The position numbers and the translations under genes are program-made. Shown piece after piece: positions 21,427 to 22,476 of a stretch of DNA of 22,476 bases; position 1 is the stretch's first letter; each line of letters opens with the position of its first letter. Source of the DNA: an uncultured Candidatus Melainabacteria bacterium (GTDB taxonomy: Bacteria > Cyanobacteriota > Vampirovibrionia > Gastranaerophilales > Gastranaerophilaceae); assembly GCA_934747325.1 (NCBI GenBank), contig CAKVGW010000030.1, positions 1 through 22,476 of the forward strand, in the 5' to 3' direction. Under the pieces are notes generated by a model, which saw only the letters and a list, made by a program, of their open reading frames with translations, had not been told where the DNA came from and searched no databases.

Positions 21427-22251
21427 CTAATGAATCATATACGTTGCGTTTGTTCCCAAAACTTTGTCTTTCAAACGTTTGAAGCCTTTGCCGTAGATGT
21501 ATTTCATTTGTTCTACCAAATTTTCTTCTACGTCAATCAAGTACATATCGTGCACGATAAATTCTTTTATAATAAATACAATTCCCTTATTTTTTGTCCA
21601 AATGATATTGGTATCCGAAATATCATTTTTTAGTGACGAAATTTTTCCAACAACACCTTCCGAATCATCAGCTGCAATAATAATCATTCTTCCGCCAAGC
21701 GACATTTCGATATCTCTTGCAAAAGCGTGTTCAAAGACAAGTCCAAAACGAGAATTAAAATTATCATAACCGACAATTCTTATTTCAACATTTCGATTGT
21801 AAGCGTTCAAAAGTTCTTTCTCAAAAACTTTAAAATCCTGCGACCAAACCTCCATATAGATTTCGTGTTTAGCGTTTTGTATAACTTCTATAATCTTATC
21901 TTGAATATTTTGAATTCCGCTAATCGTTAAAATGGGTTCGTTATAATTATCTTTAACCTCCGGTAAATGCTTATCTAAAAAATTAATAGTTGAGTTTATT
22001 TTCTTTTGAAATCTTGCTGTCAATTGTTTCGGTTTAATCGGAGTATAGGTTTGCGGTTTTGTGTTGGTTGAAACAACAATATTCTTTTCTTCCAAAACTT
22101 TTAAAGTATCATAAGTTCTTGATTGCGGAATATTGGCAAGTTTTGCAACTTCATACCCAGTTGCAGGATATTTTTTCAGAAGCGCAATATAAACCTTTGC
22201 TTCATAAGTATTGAATCCGATTTCTTTTAATTTTTCAACCAAATCTGCCAT
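21427..22251 (-). CDS. TrmB-family transcriptional regulator (274 aa)
   Basis: A TrmB-type regulator, a family first known for sugar control in archaea. The N-terminal winged helix (about 1-70) has EKLKEIGFNTYEAKVYIALL, GYEVAKLANIPQSRTYDTLKVLEEKNIV and YTPIKPKQL. A short coiled linker (75-100, RFQKKINSTINFLDKHLPEV) precedes an effector region resembling the phospholipase-D-like TrmB domain (105-260): ISGIQNIQDKIIEVIQNAKHEIYMEVWSQDF and VEIRIVGYDN. The inducer is unknown. There is no ribosome site; an extended -10 ends 6 bases before the ATG, so the message may be leaderless. It is divergent from rseP, with a palindrome GGTGCAA-AAAA-TTGCACC between them that could be its operator. Confidence 0.88.
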   Translation of the reverse strand: MADLVEKLKEIGFNTYEAKVYIALLKKYPATGYEVAKLANIPQSRTYDTLKVLEEKNIVVSTNTKPQTYTPIKPKQLTARFQKKINSTINFLDKHLPEVKDNYNEPILTISGIQNIQDKIIEVIQNAKHEIYMEVWSQDFKVFEKELLNAYNRNVEIRIVGYDNFNSRFGLVFEHAFARDIEMSLGGRMIIIAADDSEGVVGKISSLKNDISDTNIIWTKNKGIVFIIKEFIVHDMYLIDVEENLVEQMKYIYGKGFKRLKDKVLGTNATYMIH

Positions 22252-22257
22252 GAATAA

Positions 22258-22286
22258 ATTGTATCAAATTTTATTTGTTTTGAAAA
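22258..22286 (-). promoter_or_regulatory. Promoter of the TrmB-family gene, apparently leaderless
   Basis: On the minus strand TTTTCA (22286-22281), a 17-base spacer and TACAAT (22263-22258), with TGA as an extended -10. Six bases separate the -10 from the ATG, so the transcript should begin at the start codon. No ribosome site is present. Confidence 0.55.
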
Positions 22287-22299
22287 GATTAAAGTTAAT

Positions 22300-22317
22300 G
22301 GTGCAAAAAATTGCACC
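22300..22317. promoter_or_regulatory. Palindromic candidate operator between the TrmB gene and rseP
   Basis: GGTGCAA and TTGCACC form a perfect 7-bp inverted repeat around AAAA. It lies upstream of both divergent promoters (22258-22286 and 22337-22345). A T run follows at 22322-22328, so a terminator reading is possible, but no known transcript would need it. Confidence 0.45.
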
Positions 22318-22336
22318 CTACTTTTTTTAGTATTCG

Positions 22337-22345
22337 TGATAAAAT
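22337..22345 (+). promoter_or_regulatory. Extended -10 of the rseP promoter
   Basis: TGATAAAAT, matching the sequence before gatB at 15042-15050. No good -35 is visible, as expected for an extended -10 promoter. It lies 27 bases before the rseP ATG. Confidence 0.4.
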
Positions 22346-22372
22346 AATGAATAATATTTAAGGGAGAATTTT

Positions 22373-22476
22373 ATGTCAATTATCATAATGATTTTGTTAT
22401 TAAGTTTACTTATTTTAGTACACGAAGCAGGACATTTTTTTGTTGCCAGAGCTTGTGGAATAAAAGTTGATAAATT
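22373..22476 (+). CDS. rseP: Site-2 intramembrane metalloprotease RseP, 5' part only
   Basis: The window ends after 34 codons. The visible part has a hydrophobic segment (3-16, IIIMILLLSLLILV) running straight into the zinc motif HEAGH (17-21), then FFVARACGIKVDK. This HExxH within the first membrane helix, followed by A-R-x-C/x-G-I-K-V, is typical of RseP/RasP site-2 proteases, which cut membrane-embedded anti-sigma factors and signal-peptide remnants. AAGGGAG lies 6 bases before the ATG. The second half of the active site (LDG) is beyond the window. Confidence 0.93.
   Translation, partial: MSIIIMILLLSLLILVHEAGHFFVARACGIKVDK

Overview
The window is about 22.5 kb of AT-rich bacterial chromosome with densely packed housekeeping genes and short intergenic regions. 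I see no phage, transposase or CRISPR. Low GC, an Oxa1-type YidC with a large extracytoplasmic insertion after the second membrane segment (as in cyanobacterial YidC), strong Shine-Dalgarno (SD) sites beside SD-less starts, and small proteins without recognisable families suggest a non-photosynthetic relative of cyanobacteria, such as a gut Gastranaerophilales/Vampirovibrionia bacterium. That placement is inference.

Layout. 1-5.9 kb: a minus-strand run with yidC, a GAF-GGDEF-HD-GYP cyclic-di-GMP enzyme, a histidine-phosphatase-fold protein that has lost key residues, and a coupled HIT-speE pair. A plus-strand gene for a small Ala/Lys-rich membrane protein (3363-3872) sits among them. 6.2-8.6 kb: a TPR-rich lytic transglycosylase overlapping a small secreted protein. 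8.55-8.87 kb: no ordinary gene, but a compact convergent module with the architecture of a type I toxin-antitoxin. It has a 24-residue hydrophobic peptide gene on the minus strand and a promoter-terminator-bounded antisense RNA on the plus strand. 9-10.7 kb: lemA and a DUF3137 gene. 10.7-14.5 kb: an Fe-S-type flavoprotein, then an Lrp-family regulator coupled to a class I aminotransferase and a GT-C glycosyltransferase. 14.7-17.4 kb: yraN and gatB, converging with tpiA. 17.6-19.8 kb: a secreted NTF2-like protein, lspA and an rluD-type pseudouridine synthase, all overlapping. 19.8-22.5 kb: a small membrane protein, tRNA-Lys(CUU), a lipoprotein, a TrmB-family regulator and the start of rseP.

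Two intergenic gaps (after lemA and after the glycosyltransferase gene) hold copies of one non-coding terminal-inverted-repeat element, resembling a MITE. A different AT-rich motif occurs in opposite orientation on either side of the lytic transglycosylase gene.

Envelope biogenesis recurs: YidC inserts membrane proteins, LspA matures lipoproteins, RseP performs intramembrane proteolysis, the transglycosylase remodels murein, and the glycosyltransferase probably modifies an envelope polymer. The clearest candidate for something undescribed is the 8.55-8.87 kb module: both promoters, the antisense terminator, a strong SD for the peptide and a hairpin that masks this SD can all be read from the sequence.
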